A stretch of DNA of 64,000 nucleotides, from the NCBI GenBank assembly GCA_003243975.1, contig QHBJ01000005.1, forward strand, positions 62,001 through 126,000, in the 5' to 3' direction. This document shows, one piece after another, positions 1 to 8,349 of the stretch; within the stretch, counting starts at the first letter, position 1, and each line of letters opens with the position of its first letter. The notes below the pieces were generated by a model. That model searched no databases, had not been told where the DNA came from, and worked only from the letters and a program-made list of their open reading frames with translations. The position numbers and the translations under genes are program-made. The DNA comes from Candidatus Meridianibacter frigidus. GTDB lineage: Bacteria; Vulcanimicrobiota; Vulcanimicrobiia; Vulcanimicrobiales; Vulcanimicrobiaceae.

Positions 1-1
1 G

Positions 2-502
2 CTACGCCCGGGCTTTGGCGCTTGGCTCTCGATCGCTCCGGGACTTCGAGCCGAACGGTTCGCAGAGGTCTTTGCGGCTGACGGATGGGAAGTCCATCCG
101 GTGAACGACCCTCAATCGCCGTTTGCGTTGCATAGCGGCAAGGTCGAAGTCCTCCGCGCGTGGACGGGCGAGCCGGGCTCCCTCTTGCATTCCGCAGCGG
201 TCGTCCTAGGCCAAGCCGGAACGGCAAACGAAGCGGCGGCCGCCGCGGGCATTCCGATTCTGGCATTCGAGCATTCTGGGAACCGCGCTCATCCTTGGTA
301 CCGCAAGCGCCAGCGCGGATTGCTCGGAGACGCGATGATGGTGGTGCGCGGCGAAAGGGAAGAGGCAGCAGCTGCTCTGCTGCAGCTGCTCGACGACCCG
401 CACCGGCGCGCACGCATGGGCGATGCCGGGCGCGAGCGCATGGGCGCGCGGGGCGGCACGCGGCGCGTCGCGCAGGGAATCGCCGAGCTCATCGGGTGCT
501 AA
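2..502 (+). CDS. LpxB-like glycosyltransferase, C-terminal part (5' end outside window)
   Basis: Open in frame from the first bases and stops at 500-502 (TAA), so only the last ~166 residues are present. The fragment has the C-terminal pattern of lipid-A-disaccharide-synthase-related proteins: a segment reading GQAGTANEAAAAAGIP (a G-x-G-T-x-x-E nucleotide-sugar-site motif), then the P-ILAFE strand and a helical tail. Bona fide LpxB makes lipid A disaccharide from UDP-diacylglucosamine and lipid X. The shorter 'LpxB-related' family found in cyanobacteria and other diderms is an equally good fit, and I cannot separate them from this fragment. It heads the envelope operon that continues through the Lpt genes and overlaps the next gene's GTG start. 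Confidence 0.7.
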   Translation, partial: LRPGFGAWLSIAPGLRAERFAEVFAADGWEVHPVNDPQSPFALHSGKVEVLRAWTGEPGSLLHSAAVVLGQAGTANEAAAAAGIPILAFEHSGNRAHPWYRKRQRGLLGDAMMVVRGEREEAAAALLQLLDDPHRRARMGDAGRERMGARGGTRRVAQGIAELIGC

Positions 503-1695
503 AGAAGCAAATCGGGCCCGCGCTGGGCATCACGTTTTTTGTGCTGCCGCTCTTTCCGTCGTTCATCACGTTGACGGGGGCCAGCGTTCCAGGCATCTCG
601 CTGCTGCCGAAGTCTGTCACCCTGCTTCTTCTGGGCGTGGTGTTCTTGGCGGTGGTCTATGGCATCGCCACGCTGTGTAGTGAGGCCTGGCATCCCGGAC
701 CACTTTTCGGACCCCTTCTCTGGTGGCTCGGAGCGGCGATCGTTAGCGCGCTCCTCGGATTTGATCCCGCAGCGGGAGCACTCTTCATCGCCATCTTCGC
801 GTTCGGAGTGGTGTGGCACGCGGGCGTCATGCGTTTCTATAATGAACCCGGAGTCGCGCGGATCATCTTTGGAAGCTTTCTGCTTTCGGGCGCGCTGGCC
901 GCCGGCGCAGCGATCGCCATGGTGCTTGCGAAATGGCCGGTCGCGCAGTACACATTTCAGCACGGCCGTGCGACTGGCACGTTCATTTTACCGGGAGAAC
1001 TCGCCGGCTACCTGATCATCTACCTGCCGGTCGCGTTTGCCGTGCTGCGCACGGCGCCTACGAAATTGCTCCGCGGTCTCGCCTCCGCCGGGCTTCTTCT
1101 GGGTTCTATCGCCTTTCTGATGACGGTATCGCGTGCGGGCTGGATTGGCATGGCCGTCGGCGTCGCATTCTTGGCTGTAGTCATTCGGCAACGGGCGCGC
1201 TTGCGGACCGCGGCGAGCATTCTCATCGTCGCGGGCGCGGCGGTTTTATTGTTCTTTAACGCCCGCCATAATCCGTCGGAGAACTATACGCGCATCTCTA
1301 TTTGGCAAGCCGCGGTGGAGATGATCGAGCGCTTTCCGTTGACCGGCGTCGGGCCGTTTGATTTTGCACGCGTCTACGCACTCGTGCGACTCCCGGGCGG
1401 GGAGGCAAGTGCATTTCACGCGCATAGTTTCTTACTAACGGTTGCTGCCGAAACCGGCTTGCTTGGACTCGTAGCCGTGTTGTATACCTGGTGGCGCTTT
1501 ATCGTTCTCTTGCACCAGCGCTTGCTCGCGGCCGGTACGCCGGCGCGTTCGCTGGCGCTCGCGGTCGCGGCGGGACTTCTCGGAACCTGGGTGCAAGGGC
1601 TGATCGACACCGTGAGCGTTGTAATTTTCGGTTTATGGCTGCCGTTTCTGGCGGTGGCTCTCTCGAGCGCGCAGTATGGTTGGGGCGAAGCGTGA
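496..1695 (+). CDS. O-antigen ligase / Wzy-family membrane protein
   Basis: 399 residues starting at GTG 496, inside the end of the upstream gene; longer in-frame readings are shadow sequence of that gene. It is strongly hydrophobic, with about ten membrane segments. The Wzy_C hallmarks are visible: TVSRAGWIGMAVG in the middle, then a soluble loop with RISIWQAAVEMIERFPLTGVG and FHAHSFLLTVAAETGLLG, the H-containing loop typical of O-antigen ligases. The family transfers or polymerises undecaprenyl-linked glycans on the periplasmic face of the inner membrane. Position between an LpxB-like gene and lptC supports a role in LPS or surface-glycan assembly. Ligase versus polymerase cannot be decided from sequence alone. 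Confidence 0.8.
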   Translation: MLKKQIGPALGITFFVLPLFPSFITLTGASVPGISLLPKSVTLLLLGVVFLAVVYGIATLCSEAWHPGPLFGPLLWWLGAAIVSALLGFDPAAGALFIAIFAFGVVWHAGVMRFYNEPGVARIIFGSFLLSGALAAGAAIAMVLAKWPVAQYTFQHGRATGTFILPGELAGYLIIYLPVAFAVLRTAPTKLLRGLASAGLLLGSIAFLMTVSRAGWIGMAVGVAFLAVVIRQRARLRTAASILIVAGAAVLLFFNARHNPSENYTRISIWQAAVEMIERFPLTGVGPFDFARVYALVRLPGGEASAFHAHSFLLTVAAETGLLGLVAVLYTWWRFIVLLHQRLLAAGTPARSLALAVAAGLLGTWVQGLIDTVSVVIFGLWLPFLAVALSSAQYGWGEA

Positions 1696-2249
1696 AGCGG
1701 CGCGTTCTCTTCAGCGTGGCGCTTGCGCTACTGTGCGCATGCAATCCGAAACCCGCGCAACATCCCCGAGAGCTCGCCTCGGCCGCGCCCTCCGTCAGCC
1801 CATCGGGACTGCCGCCTTTTCGCATTTCGAGCAAAGGGAGCTCCACGCAACCGGTACGCATCGTCGAGCAACAAGGCAATCGGAAACTTTATGAGCTCGT
1901 GGCGCGTTCCACCGAATCGACCGTGCAATCGCAAACGAACTTTCGCGGAACCTTCCGCCAAACACAGGTGACATTTTACGCGGCCGACGGCGGCCGCCTT
2001 GATGGGAAGGCGCCCACGACCGCCATCGATCGCGCAAGCGAACTGGTAATCATGTCGGGCGGCGTTGCGGCCCGTACCTCGGACGGCGTGCTGCTCACGT
2101 GCGATCAGTTGCAGTACGATCGGCGCACCGGGTTGTTGAACGGCAATGGCAATGTGAAAATCGTGAAGCCGGCGCCCGACGGATCGTTGACGCTCACCGG
2201 CGCAAGCTTCGAGAGCGACCTGCACCTCTCACATCTTAAGGTGCAATGA
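1692..2249 (+). CDS. lptC: LptC-family LPS export protein (lipoprotein-like)
   Basis: 185 residues. The GTG start at 1692 overlaps the previous TGA (GTGA). The N-terminus is a short basic/hydrophobic signal ending LALLCACNPK, so it may be lipidated on Cys, unlike the membrane-anchored E. coli LptC. The remainder fits the LptC/OstA beta-jellyroll: it has the alternating pattern around FRQTQVTFYAADG, a segment ASELVIMSGGVAARTSDG, and QLQYDRRTGLLNGNGNV, typical of LPS-binding jellyrolls. LptC hands LPS from the LptBFG transporter to LptA. It sits directly upstream of lptB with an ATGA overlap, which supports the call. Sequence conservation in this family is weak, so the fold is inferred. Confidence 0.75.
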   Translation: MKRRVLFSVALALLCACNPKPAQHPRELASAAPSVSPSGLPPFRISSKGSSTQPVRIVEQQGNRKLYELVARSTESTVQSQTNFRGTFRQTQVTFYAADGGRLDGKAPTTAIDRASELVIMSGGVAARTSDGVLLTCDQLQYDRRTGLLNGNGNVKIVKPAPDGSLTLTGASFESDLHLSHLKVQ

Positions 2250-2995
2250 GCGGGGGAAATGGGCGCAGAATCGTGCTGCGCGATCTAAGCAAGCGCTACG
2301 GCGAACGAACGGTCGTCGACCACGTCAATGCCGACGTGGGAACCGGGGAGATCGTCGGATTGCTGGGTCCCAACGGCGCCGGAAAGACGACGACGTTCTA
2401 TATGGTCGTAGGGTTGGTCAAAGCCGAGAGCGGGACGGTGGAATTACGCGACGGCGACGTTACCTATGCGCTAACGCGCGCTCCTATGTACATGCGCGCG
2501 CGCCGCGGTATCGGATACCTGGCGCAGGAGAACTCGATCTTCCGAAAGTTATCCGTCGGTGACAACATTCGGCTCATTTGGGAGATGAACAAGGTGCCCA
2601 AGGCCGAGCAGGAGCAGCGTTTGCCCGCGCTGCTCGATGAGTTCGGCCTCCTGCGGTTCATCAACGCGCGCGGAGACAGTCTGTCCGGCGGCGAGCGCCG
2701 GCGCGTCGAGATCGCCCGGGCAATCGCCACCGAGCCTGCCTTTCTGCTGTTGGACGAGCCGTTTACGGGCATCGACCCCATTGCGGTCGCCGATATCCAG
2801 ACGATGATCCGCCAGCTGCGCGACCGCGGTTTGGGCGTTCTCATTACCGACCATCAAGTGCGCGAAACTCTGGCTATCGTGGACCGTGCCTACATTCTTA
2901 ACGAAGGTCGCATTGAAGTTTCGGGCACAGCCGCGGAGGTGCTAGAGAGCCCGGTCGCGCGCCGATTTTACCTGGGCGAGAGCTTTCGACTGTAG
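2246..2995 (+). CDS. lptB: LPS export ABC transporter ATP-binding protein LptB
   Basis: 249 residues, the usual LptB length. All ABC ATPase motifs are present: Walker A GPNGAGKT (41-48), Q-loop Gln around 94, signature LSGGE (146-150), Walker B LLLDEP (167-172) and the switch His in LITDHQVRET. The sequences YLAQENSIFRKLSV and DEPFTGIDPIAVADIQ are LptB-typical and separate it from general ABC ATPases. It powers extraction of LPS from the inner membrane together with LptF/G. ATG 2246 overlaps the lptC stop, and the stop shares one base with the next GTG. Confidence 0.95.
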   Translation: MSGGNGRRIVLRDLSKRYGERTVVDHVNADVGTGEIVGLLGPNGAGKTTTFYMVVGLVKAESGTVELRDGDVTYALTRAPMYMRARRGIGYLAQENSIFRKLSVGDNIRLIWEMNKVPKAEQEQRLPALLDEFGLLRFINARGDSLSGGERRRVEIARAIATEPAFLLLDEPFTGIDPIAVADIQTMIRQLRDRGLGVLITDHQVRETLAIVDRAYILNEGRIEVSGTAAEVLESPVARRFYLGESFRL

Positions 2996-4110
2996 TGCCG
3001 CCGCTCTCATGGCGGTTGAAGATTCTCGACCGTTACATGCTCACGGAACTGAGCGGGCCATTTTTCTTCGGCCTTTCGGCCTTCACGATGATCATTGCGG
3101 CGGCCAACATCTTGAATATCGGCAAGCTGGTGTCAAACGACCGGGCCCCTCTGTGGGCGGCGATCGAAGTCTTCGTCTGGTCGCTGCCCACCACGATCGT
3201 ACTGGTCATTCCGATGGCGCTGCTGCTGGGAACGCTCCTGGCCATGCAGCGGCTGTCGGGCGAAAGCGAGATAACCGCGATGAAGGCCGGAGGGATTGCG
3301 GTCGTGCGAATCGTTGCGCCCCTGCTGGTGGCCGGCTTTCTGATTTCATTCCTGACGCTGCTGCTGCAAGAAGAGGTCGTGCCGTACGCGCAAGATCAGC
3401 AGACCTACCTCGTCAACGAGGTTATCAATCACACTAGTCCGTTTAACCGCGACCTTACCGTTACGGCCCCGCTGCCCGGCGGCGGACGCCAAGTCATGGT
3501 GGCCACGTCCATGGAGAAGCGTTCGCTGGCGCTCTTAAAAGTGACGCTCATCCAGTATAACCGGCAAAACGAACCGACGCAGATCGTTTTCGCAGACCGC
3601 GCGGAGTTTACGGCGGACCGTTGGCAGCTTCAGAATGCCAGTACCTATCGCTTCAATTCCGACGGCTCGATCTTCTCGGAACCGCGCGTTCCGGTGACGG
3701 AGGTCGCGATTGCCGAGCGGCCAACAGAGCTGATCAAACGGGTCGCGCACGATGATCCCGAGCAGATTCCGCGCGCGCAGATTGCGGACATCATTGGTTC
3801 CGGTCAGCTGACGGAAAGCGAGCAGCGAAAATACACCACCGCTTTTCACGAAAAACTCGCGCGCCCGTTCGCCTGCTTCGTCTTTACCCTGCTGGCCATT
3901 CCGTTCGGCATTCGCCAGACGCGCGGCGGATCGAGCATGGGAATCGGCTTTGGCTTGGCGGTTGCGATCATCTTCGTTTACTACGTTGTCTCCTCAATTT
4001 TTTCGTATATCGGAGATGCGTCGCTCGCGCTCAGTTCGCTGGCGGCATGGGCGCCCAATCTGCTTTTCACCTATATCGGCCTTCACCGGCTGGTTAAGGC
4101 AGCGGTCTAG
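2995..4110 (+). CDS. LptF/LptG-family LPS export permease
   Basis: 371 residues from GTG 2995. The topology is that of YjgP/YjgQ: an N-terminal LKILDRYMLTELSGPFFFGL segment, three N-terminal membrane helices, a large periplasmic jellyroll (about residues 130-250), and three C-terminal helices beginning around LARPFACFVFTLLAIPFGIR. E. coli needs an LptF-LptG heterodimer. Only one such gene lies here, so either the partner is elsewhere or this protein works as a homodimer. The gene is translationally linked to lptB, which supports assignment to the LPS transporter. Confidence 0.88.
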   Translation: MPPLSWRLKILDRYMLTELSGPFFFGLSAFTMIIAAANILNIGKLVSNDRAPLWAAIEVFVWSLPTTIVLVIPMALLLGTLLAMQRLSGESEITAMKAGGIAVVRIVAPLLVAGFLISFLTLLLQEEVVPYAQDQQTYLVNEVINHTSPFNRDLTVTAPLPGGGRQVMVATSMEKRSLALLKVTLIQYNRQNEPTQIVFADRAEFTADRWQLQNASTYRFNSDGSIFSEPRVPVTEVAIAERPTELIKRVAHDDPEQIPRAQIADIIGSGQLTESEQRKYTTAFHEKLARPFACFVFTLLAIPFGIRQTRGGSSMGIGFGLAVAIIFVYYVVSSIFSYIGDASLALSSLAAWAPNLLFTYIGLHRLVKAAV

Positions 4111-4112
4111 TC

Positions 4113-5048
4113 GTGGGTGATTTCTTACGCGGCATGTTGTGGATTATCGGCATCATTCTGCTGTGCGGCGGCATCGCGTATATCGGCGACCGTGTCGGCC
4201 ACCAAGTGGGCCGCAAGCGGCTCTCCCTCTTCGGGATCCGCCCGCGTTACACGTCTACCATCGTGGCGGTGGGCACGGGAATGCTGATTGCGCTTGTGGT
4301 CGTCAGCGGGGCGATCATCGCCAGCAACAGCGTCAAGAACGCCTTCTTTCATATCAACGCCCTTAACACGCGGGTCTTGCAGCTCGAAGCGCAGGCCAAC
4401 GAGATGCAGAAGCATGTTCGAAATCAGCAAGTGGTCTTAGGAGTTGGCGACTTGGTGACGCCCGAGATCGCGCTCTTGCGCCAAAATGCATCGCCTGAAG
4501 ACCGTTACCGAACGCTACGAGACTTCGCGAACCGCGTTTCGGCAGACGCCAATGCGATATACGTGCAGCGCGGTTTGCGCCGGCTAGTTCCGCCTGCCGA
4601 CGCCGACAAGAAAATGCGCGATCTTGCAAACTCCGTGGACCTGACGGCGGAACTTGCGCAGTACCCGGTCCTAGTCATCGCGCAGAGCGATCAGAATCAG
4701 TTCGTCAACGACACGCTGCAATTCAATCTGCACTTCATACCCGACCGGCTGACGTTTGCAGCTGGGAGCCCGATTGCATCGCTCGTCATCACTGCCGGTC
4801 CGCTACTCAACATCGGCTTCATTATTCGCACGCTCGAAGAGAACGTAACATCGGCCGCCATCTCCAATTCGATGCCGGCGTACTTTGCGCAGAACGTGCA
4901 AATCGTCAGCGGGCCGACGCCAGCCGAACTGCAGACTACCCTGCACGGAAGCGGCCGCTATCGCTACCGCATTACCGCGTCTGCGGTGGACAACGTCTAT
5001 CCGCATACCGGGGGCGTGCCGGTGGCCATCTCGGTCGCCAAGTTTTAG
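4113..5048 (+). CDS. DUF3084-type membrane/coiled-coil protein
   Basis: 311 residues from GTG 4113, two bases after the previous stop. Two membrane helices lie near the N-terminus (about 7-27 and 49-70). Between them is the conserved DUF3084 segment GDRVGHQVGRKRLSLFGIRPRYTST. After the second helix comes a coiled coil (HINALNTRVLQLEAQANEMQKH) and a soluble alpha/beta region. DUF3084 has no established biochemical function and is best known from cyanobacteria, often next to a RuvC-fold gene, as here. Operon position after lptF/G suggests an envelope role, but that is inference. Confidence 0.8.
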   Translation: MGDFLRGMLWIIGIILLCGGIAYIGDRVGHQVGRKRLSLFGIRPRYTSTIVAVGTGMLIALVVVSGAIIASNSVKNAFFHINALNTRVLQLEAQANEMQKHVRNQQVVLGVGDLVTPEIALLRQNASPEDRYRTLRDFANRVSADANAIYVQRGLRRLVPPADADKKMRDLANSVDLTAELAQYPVLVIAQSDQNQFVNDTLQFNLHFIPDRLTFAAGSPIASLVITAGPLLNIGFIIRTLEENVTSAAISNSMPAYFAQNVQIVSGPTPAELQTTLHGSGRYRYRITASAVDNVYPHTGGVPVAISVAKF

Positions 5049-5051
5049 GGC

Positions 5052-5447
5052 GTGGCCATTCTCGGGATCGATCCGGGAACCCAGAAAGCCGGATATGCGG
5101 TGATTGAAGAGGGGGCGGCCGCCCCGCTTGCGGTCGGCATAACGGCCCTGGAAGACCTGCCGGCCGCAATTGCCGGCTTGATGCAAACCTACTCGATCAG
5201 TGCGGTCGCACTCGGCCGAGGAACGCACGCGGACGCGGTTCGAGCCCTGCTCGAGGACGTCGGCGCGCCGATCCATCTCATCGACGAGCGGGAGACCACG
5301 CTGCGTGCGCGCGCGCTCTACTTCGCGGACAATCCTCCGCGGGGGTGGCGGCGCCTGATACCCCTGGGCATGCAGTTGCCGCCGCGCCCTGTCGACGATT
5401 ACGCTGCCGTGCTCATCGCCCGGCGGTTCCTGGCCTTGCAGCGCTAG
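5052..5447 (+). CDS. RuvC-fold (YqgF/RuvX-like) putative nuclease
   Basis: 131 residues from GTG 5052. The N-terminal MAILGIDPGTQKAGYAV is the RNase-H/RuvC-fold first strand with catalytic Asp (D7) in GIDPG. HLIDERETTLRA corresponds to the conserved DE-x-x-T motif, and a C-terminal DDYAAVLIA supplies another acidic position. The length fits YqgF/RuvX (about 130-150), whose members process pre-16S rRNA. The variant next to DUF3084 genes is a divergent branch often simply called resolvase. The fold is clear; the substrate is uncertain. Confidence 0.75.
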   Translation: MAILGIDPGTQKAGYAVIEEGAAAPLAVGITALEDLPAAIAGLMQTYSISAVALGRGTHADAVRALLEDVGAPIHLIDERETTLRARALYFADNPPRGWRRLIPLGMQLPPRPVDDYAAVLIARRFLALQR

Positions 5448-5481
5448 AAGGGCAGCGGTTCTGGGTACGAAATGAGATAGC

Positions 5482-6483
5482 ATGAAGTATGCGGCCGCGA
5501 TGCTTGCGACGGTGGCGCTTTTCGCAGCGCCGCCCGCGCAGGCTATTGCCGCGCCGCCCTCCTTCGAGGCCCCTCCGCATCAGAATCTCATCGTCAATGC
5601 CGTCCTTGGCCTACCCTTCAGCGTGCCCGCAGCATTCTCACCGCGCAGTTTGGACCACAGCGCGCTGGCCGGGCTGAACTTTTCGGTGCGCCCCGCAGTA
5701 CTGCACCCGACCCGAAACGCCGGGGTCGTACTGGCTGCTGCGCCGGAATTAAACGCTTCGTTCGCATCCGCGTATTTGCACGATCCGGTTTGGGTGGAAA
5801 ACCAGAGCGCTGCATTGACGAGCCCGAGCCTGCATTCGCTGCCCGTAGAGCAAGTCGCCTCACCCTCGCCGGTCGAATTGCAACGCTTCAGCGCACCGGA
5901 GGTTCTGCCCGAGCATTTTGTGAGCGGAACGGCACTTGCGGCACTCGGTGCTCCGCAACCAGTCTTGGAAACCGGCAACCCACTCGTGACGGTGCCCGAT
6001 TTTTCGGCTCCCGCAACGAGCGGATCGTCACTCCAAGCCTCGACCGCCGTGAACCTGCCGGTGCTTGGCCGGTCCGTCGCGCTCAAGTTCAGTGGTTCGT
6101 CGTCGCAAACGTCCGCGGCGCAAACCCTCTCGGGCACCGCGCTGCCCCAGCTTCCGGGGAGTTTCAGCGCGCAAGACTTGACGCCGAATGCCAACACGGC
6201 CCGTCTACGCGCGGTAGGCGCTGGCGCGGCGGTTCCGCTCGGGAACCGCCTTCTGCTGGATCTCAAGTACAATCGAGAGTACTACGCGGGCACGTACTTG
6301 GACCCGTACCTCAGCATCGATGCGCGCAAGGAGCAGTATCTCGGAAATCTTACGTATGCCGTACCGCGGATGGGTGGAACGCTCACGCTGAGCGCTCGGC
6401 AATACCGCTACCGGGACGGCTTGACGGCCGGTAACAACCTGACACAAAATCGGGCCGATCTCAACTTCACCATCAAATTCTAA
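5482..6483 (+). CDS. Exported hypothetical protein, putative outer-membrane barrel end
   Basis: 333 residues with a clear Sec signal peptide (basic start, hydrophobic core, AQAIAAPP cleavage region near residue 20-25). The middle is low-complexity, rich in Ser, Ala, Pro and Val, with recurring SLHSLPVEQVA/FSAPEVLPEHF-type segments. The last ~80 residues alternate polar/hydrophobic (LLLDLKYNREYYAGTYL, GNLTYAVPRMGGTLTLSARQYRYRDG) and the chain ends NFTIKF; a C-terminal aromatic residue is a common outer-membrane barrel signal. I do not recognise a named family. It lies just downstream of the LPS operon, so an envelope role is plausible. Confidence 0.6.
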   Translation: MKYAAAMLATVALFAAPPAQAIAAPPSFEAPPHQNLIVNAVLGLPFSVPAAFSPRSLDHSALAGLNFSVRPAVLHPTRNAGVVLAAAPELNASFASAYLHDPVWVENQSAALTSPSLHSLPVEQVASPSPVELQRFSAPEVLPEHFVSGTALAALGAPQPVLETGNPLVTVPDFSAPATSGSSLQASTAVNLPVLGRSVALKFSGSSSQTSAAQTLSGTALPQLPGSFSAQDLTPNANTARLRAVGAGAAVPLGNRLLLDLKYNREYYAGTYLDPYLSIDARKEQYLGNLTYAVPRMGGTLTLSARQYRYRDGLTAGNNLTQNRADLNFTIKF

Positions 6484-6502
6484 GCTGCAGCCGGCGCTGC
6501 TG

Positions 6503-7321
6503 ATGGCCGCCGCATGCGCGGTGGCGGTGCTCCTTTCCATCGTGCAGTTTGCTTCGAGCGCCATTTTTGCGCGCGTTGCAGCCCGAGGTGCGCTCCCTTC
6601 CCACTACGGCATCACGCAGGGCGAGCGTATCTATCGGTCCATCGAGCGCGTCGCCCCCTTTCCGTTTGTGGAGGACATGCTCGCTCGCGCCGCGTTGAAT
6701 CGTCACGATCCCGCCGAGGCTCAGGCGCATATCGAACGGATGCCGCCGACCGTGGTGCGCAACGAACTTCGAGCACAGTTGGAGGATATGCGCGGCAACC
6801 GTCCGGCGGCGTTGCGACACTACCTGGCAGCGGTAGATGTCGATTCGGTGCAATTCGAAATCGACCGGTTCGCAGATGCAGGGCAGATTGCGCGGGCCTA
6901 TGCGCTAGAGAGCGCGCTGCGCGAGCGGTTGAGCCAGGCCGGGACCCATCTCGATGCGCTGGCGGAAACGTACTGGCATTTGGGCGTGCTCGCCGCGCGT
7001 CAGTCTTCCGCGCAAGAACAGCCTTGGAAGCGCACGGCGCTGACGCATTATCAGCAGGCGCTCGCGCTCGCGCCATTTTCGGAGAAGTATTTGCTGGCGG
7101 CCGGCACGCAAGCTCTCGATCTGGGGGATTTTTCCGAAGCGCGTCTGTATTATGAGCGCGGCACCGAGGTCGATCCAGCAAGCGCAGACGCATACGCGGG
7201 CCTGGCGCTCGTTGCCTATCGTGCGGGGGATCGCAATGCCGCGGTGCGGCTGGCGCACATCAGCGCGCATTACGATCCACATTCGCGAATGCTCGCGCGC
7301 CTTTACGCTACGTGGCGCTAA
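6503..7321 (+). CDS. Membrane-anchored TPR-repeat protein
   Basis: 272 residues from ATG 6503; the frame is open upstream to 6482, but no better start with a ribosome site is visible. A hydrophobic segment at residues 3-25 (CAVAVLLSIVQFASSAIFA) is an uncleaved anchor or signal. The rest is helical with tetratricopeptide repeats, best seen in ALTHYQQALALAPFSEKYLLAAG, DFSEARLYYERGTEVDPASADAYAGLALVAYRAGD and the following helix pair. TPR proteins act as scaffolds, so no specific partner can be named. The end overlaps the next glycosyltransferase start by 10 bases, suggesting a shared transcript and a role in surface-glycan assembly. Confidence 0.65.
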   Translation: MAAACAVAVLLSIVQFASSAIFARVAARGALPSHYGITQGERIYRSIERVAPFPFVEDMLARAALNRHDPAEAQAHIERMPPTVVRNELRAQLEDMRGNRPAALRHYLAAVDVDSVQFEIDRFADAGQIARAYALESALRERLSQAGTHLDALAETYWHLGVLAARQSSAQEQPWKRTALTHYQQALALAPFSEKYLLAAGTQALDLGDFSEARLYYERGTEVDPASADAYAGLALVAYRAGDRNAAVRLAHISAHYDPHSRMLARLYATWR

Positions 7322-8349
7322 GAGTTGGCATCGATGCGCAGCTGACGGTCGGCACGCCGACGGGTATCGGCGAGTACGTGACCGGATTGATGCGGGCTTT
7401 GCGCGAGCGTGGGGCGGACATCGTGGAGTTTCGTGCGCGTGGCTATAATCCGTGGCGTTTCGATCGCCGGGTGGTGTGGGACCAGTTGCTCTTGCCGCTG
7501 CAGGCGGCTCGTCGCGCAATCGACGTGCTGCACTGTGCCTCTGGCACGATGCCACTCGTGCGCACGAAGCCCGTCATCGTAACCGTGCACGACGTCGCCT
7601 GGATGCGCACGCAGGGGCATGCGCGCGCCTACGCTCGTTACTACTTCGGTGCCTTTTCGATGAAGCGCTACACGAGCGCTCGCCACGTGGTTTTGGATAG
7701 TGAGTTTTCCCAGCGCGAACTGATGCGTTTCTTACCACTGGACCCGGCGCGAACGCATGTCGTCTATCCCGGCGTCGCCGCAGATTATTGCACGCTGCGA
7801 CGACGGCGCGCGACGATTCGAAACGTCGTGGTCATCGGGACGGTGGAGCGCCGGAAGAACCTCGCGGTCGTCATCGCGGCGCTTGCAAAACTCCCGCAAG
7901 AAGTTCGCTTGGTCGTCGCGGGACCGCGCACCCCCTATGAAGACGAATGCCGGGCGCTGGCATCGGCGTTGGGGGTGGATGCGCGCATCGATTGGATGGG
8001 ATACATTTTACGCCCCGAGCTCCTTAACTTGGTTGCCGGCGCGCATGTGATTGCGGTTCCGTCGCGCTACGAAGGCTTCGGATACGCGGCGGCCCAGGCA
8101 TTGTGCGCGGGGGTCCCCGTGGTGGTTTCCGCGGGGGGCTCATTGCAGGAGCTCGTAGCCGGCGACGGTGTCTGCGTCGACTCGGACGACGTTAGCGGGT
8201 GGGCCGGCGCGCTCGCGCAATTGTTGGACAACCCGGAGTATGCCGATGCACACGCGGAGGCGGTGCGAGCGGGCGCCATCGCCCGTTTCTCTTGGGCGGT
8301 TGCCGCCGGAAAGATGGCGCAAATCTACGCCGCTGCTAAGCGCTCCTAA
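7312..8349 (+). CDS. GT4-family glycosyltransferase
   Basis: 345 residues from GTG 7312. The N-terminal Rossmann half starts LRVGIDAQLTVGTPTGIGEYV and includes VIVTVHDVAWMR. The C-terminal half has the GT-B donor site: VVVIGTVERRKNLAVVIAAL, VAGPRTPYEDE, the WMGY loop, and the GT4 motif VPSRYEGFGYAAAQALCAGVPVV with E-x7-E arrangement. Family members use NDP-sugars to extend cell-surface glycans at the inner face of the membrane; the sugar cannot be inferred. It is convergent with the following minus-strand gene (4-base overlap). Confidence 0.85.
   Translation: MALRVGIDAQLTVGTPTGIGEYVTGLMRALRERGADIVEFRARGYNPWRFDRRVVWDQLLLPLQAARRAIDVLHCASGTMPLVRTKPVIVTVHDVAWMRTQGHARAYARYYFGAFSMKRYTSARHVVLDSEFSQRELMRFLPLDPARTHVVYPGVAADYCTLRRRRATIRNVVVIGTVERRKNLAVVIAALAKLPQEVRLVVAGPRTPYEDECRALASALGVDARIDWMGYILRPELLNLVAGAHVIAVPSRYEGFGYAAAQALCAGVPVVVSAGGSLQELVAGDGVCVDSDDVSGWAGALAQLLDNPEYADAHAEAVRAGAIARFSWAVAAGKMAQIYAAAKRS

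Noticed and set aside
499-963. Minus-strand frame across the O-antigen ligase gene
   Set aside because: Charged shadow frame of a membrane-protein gene; no motif.
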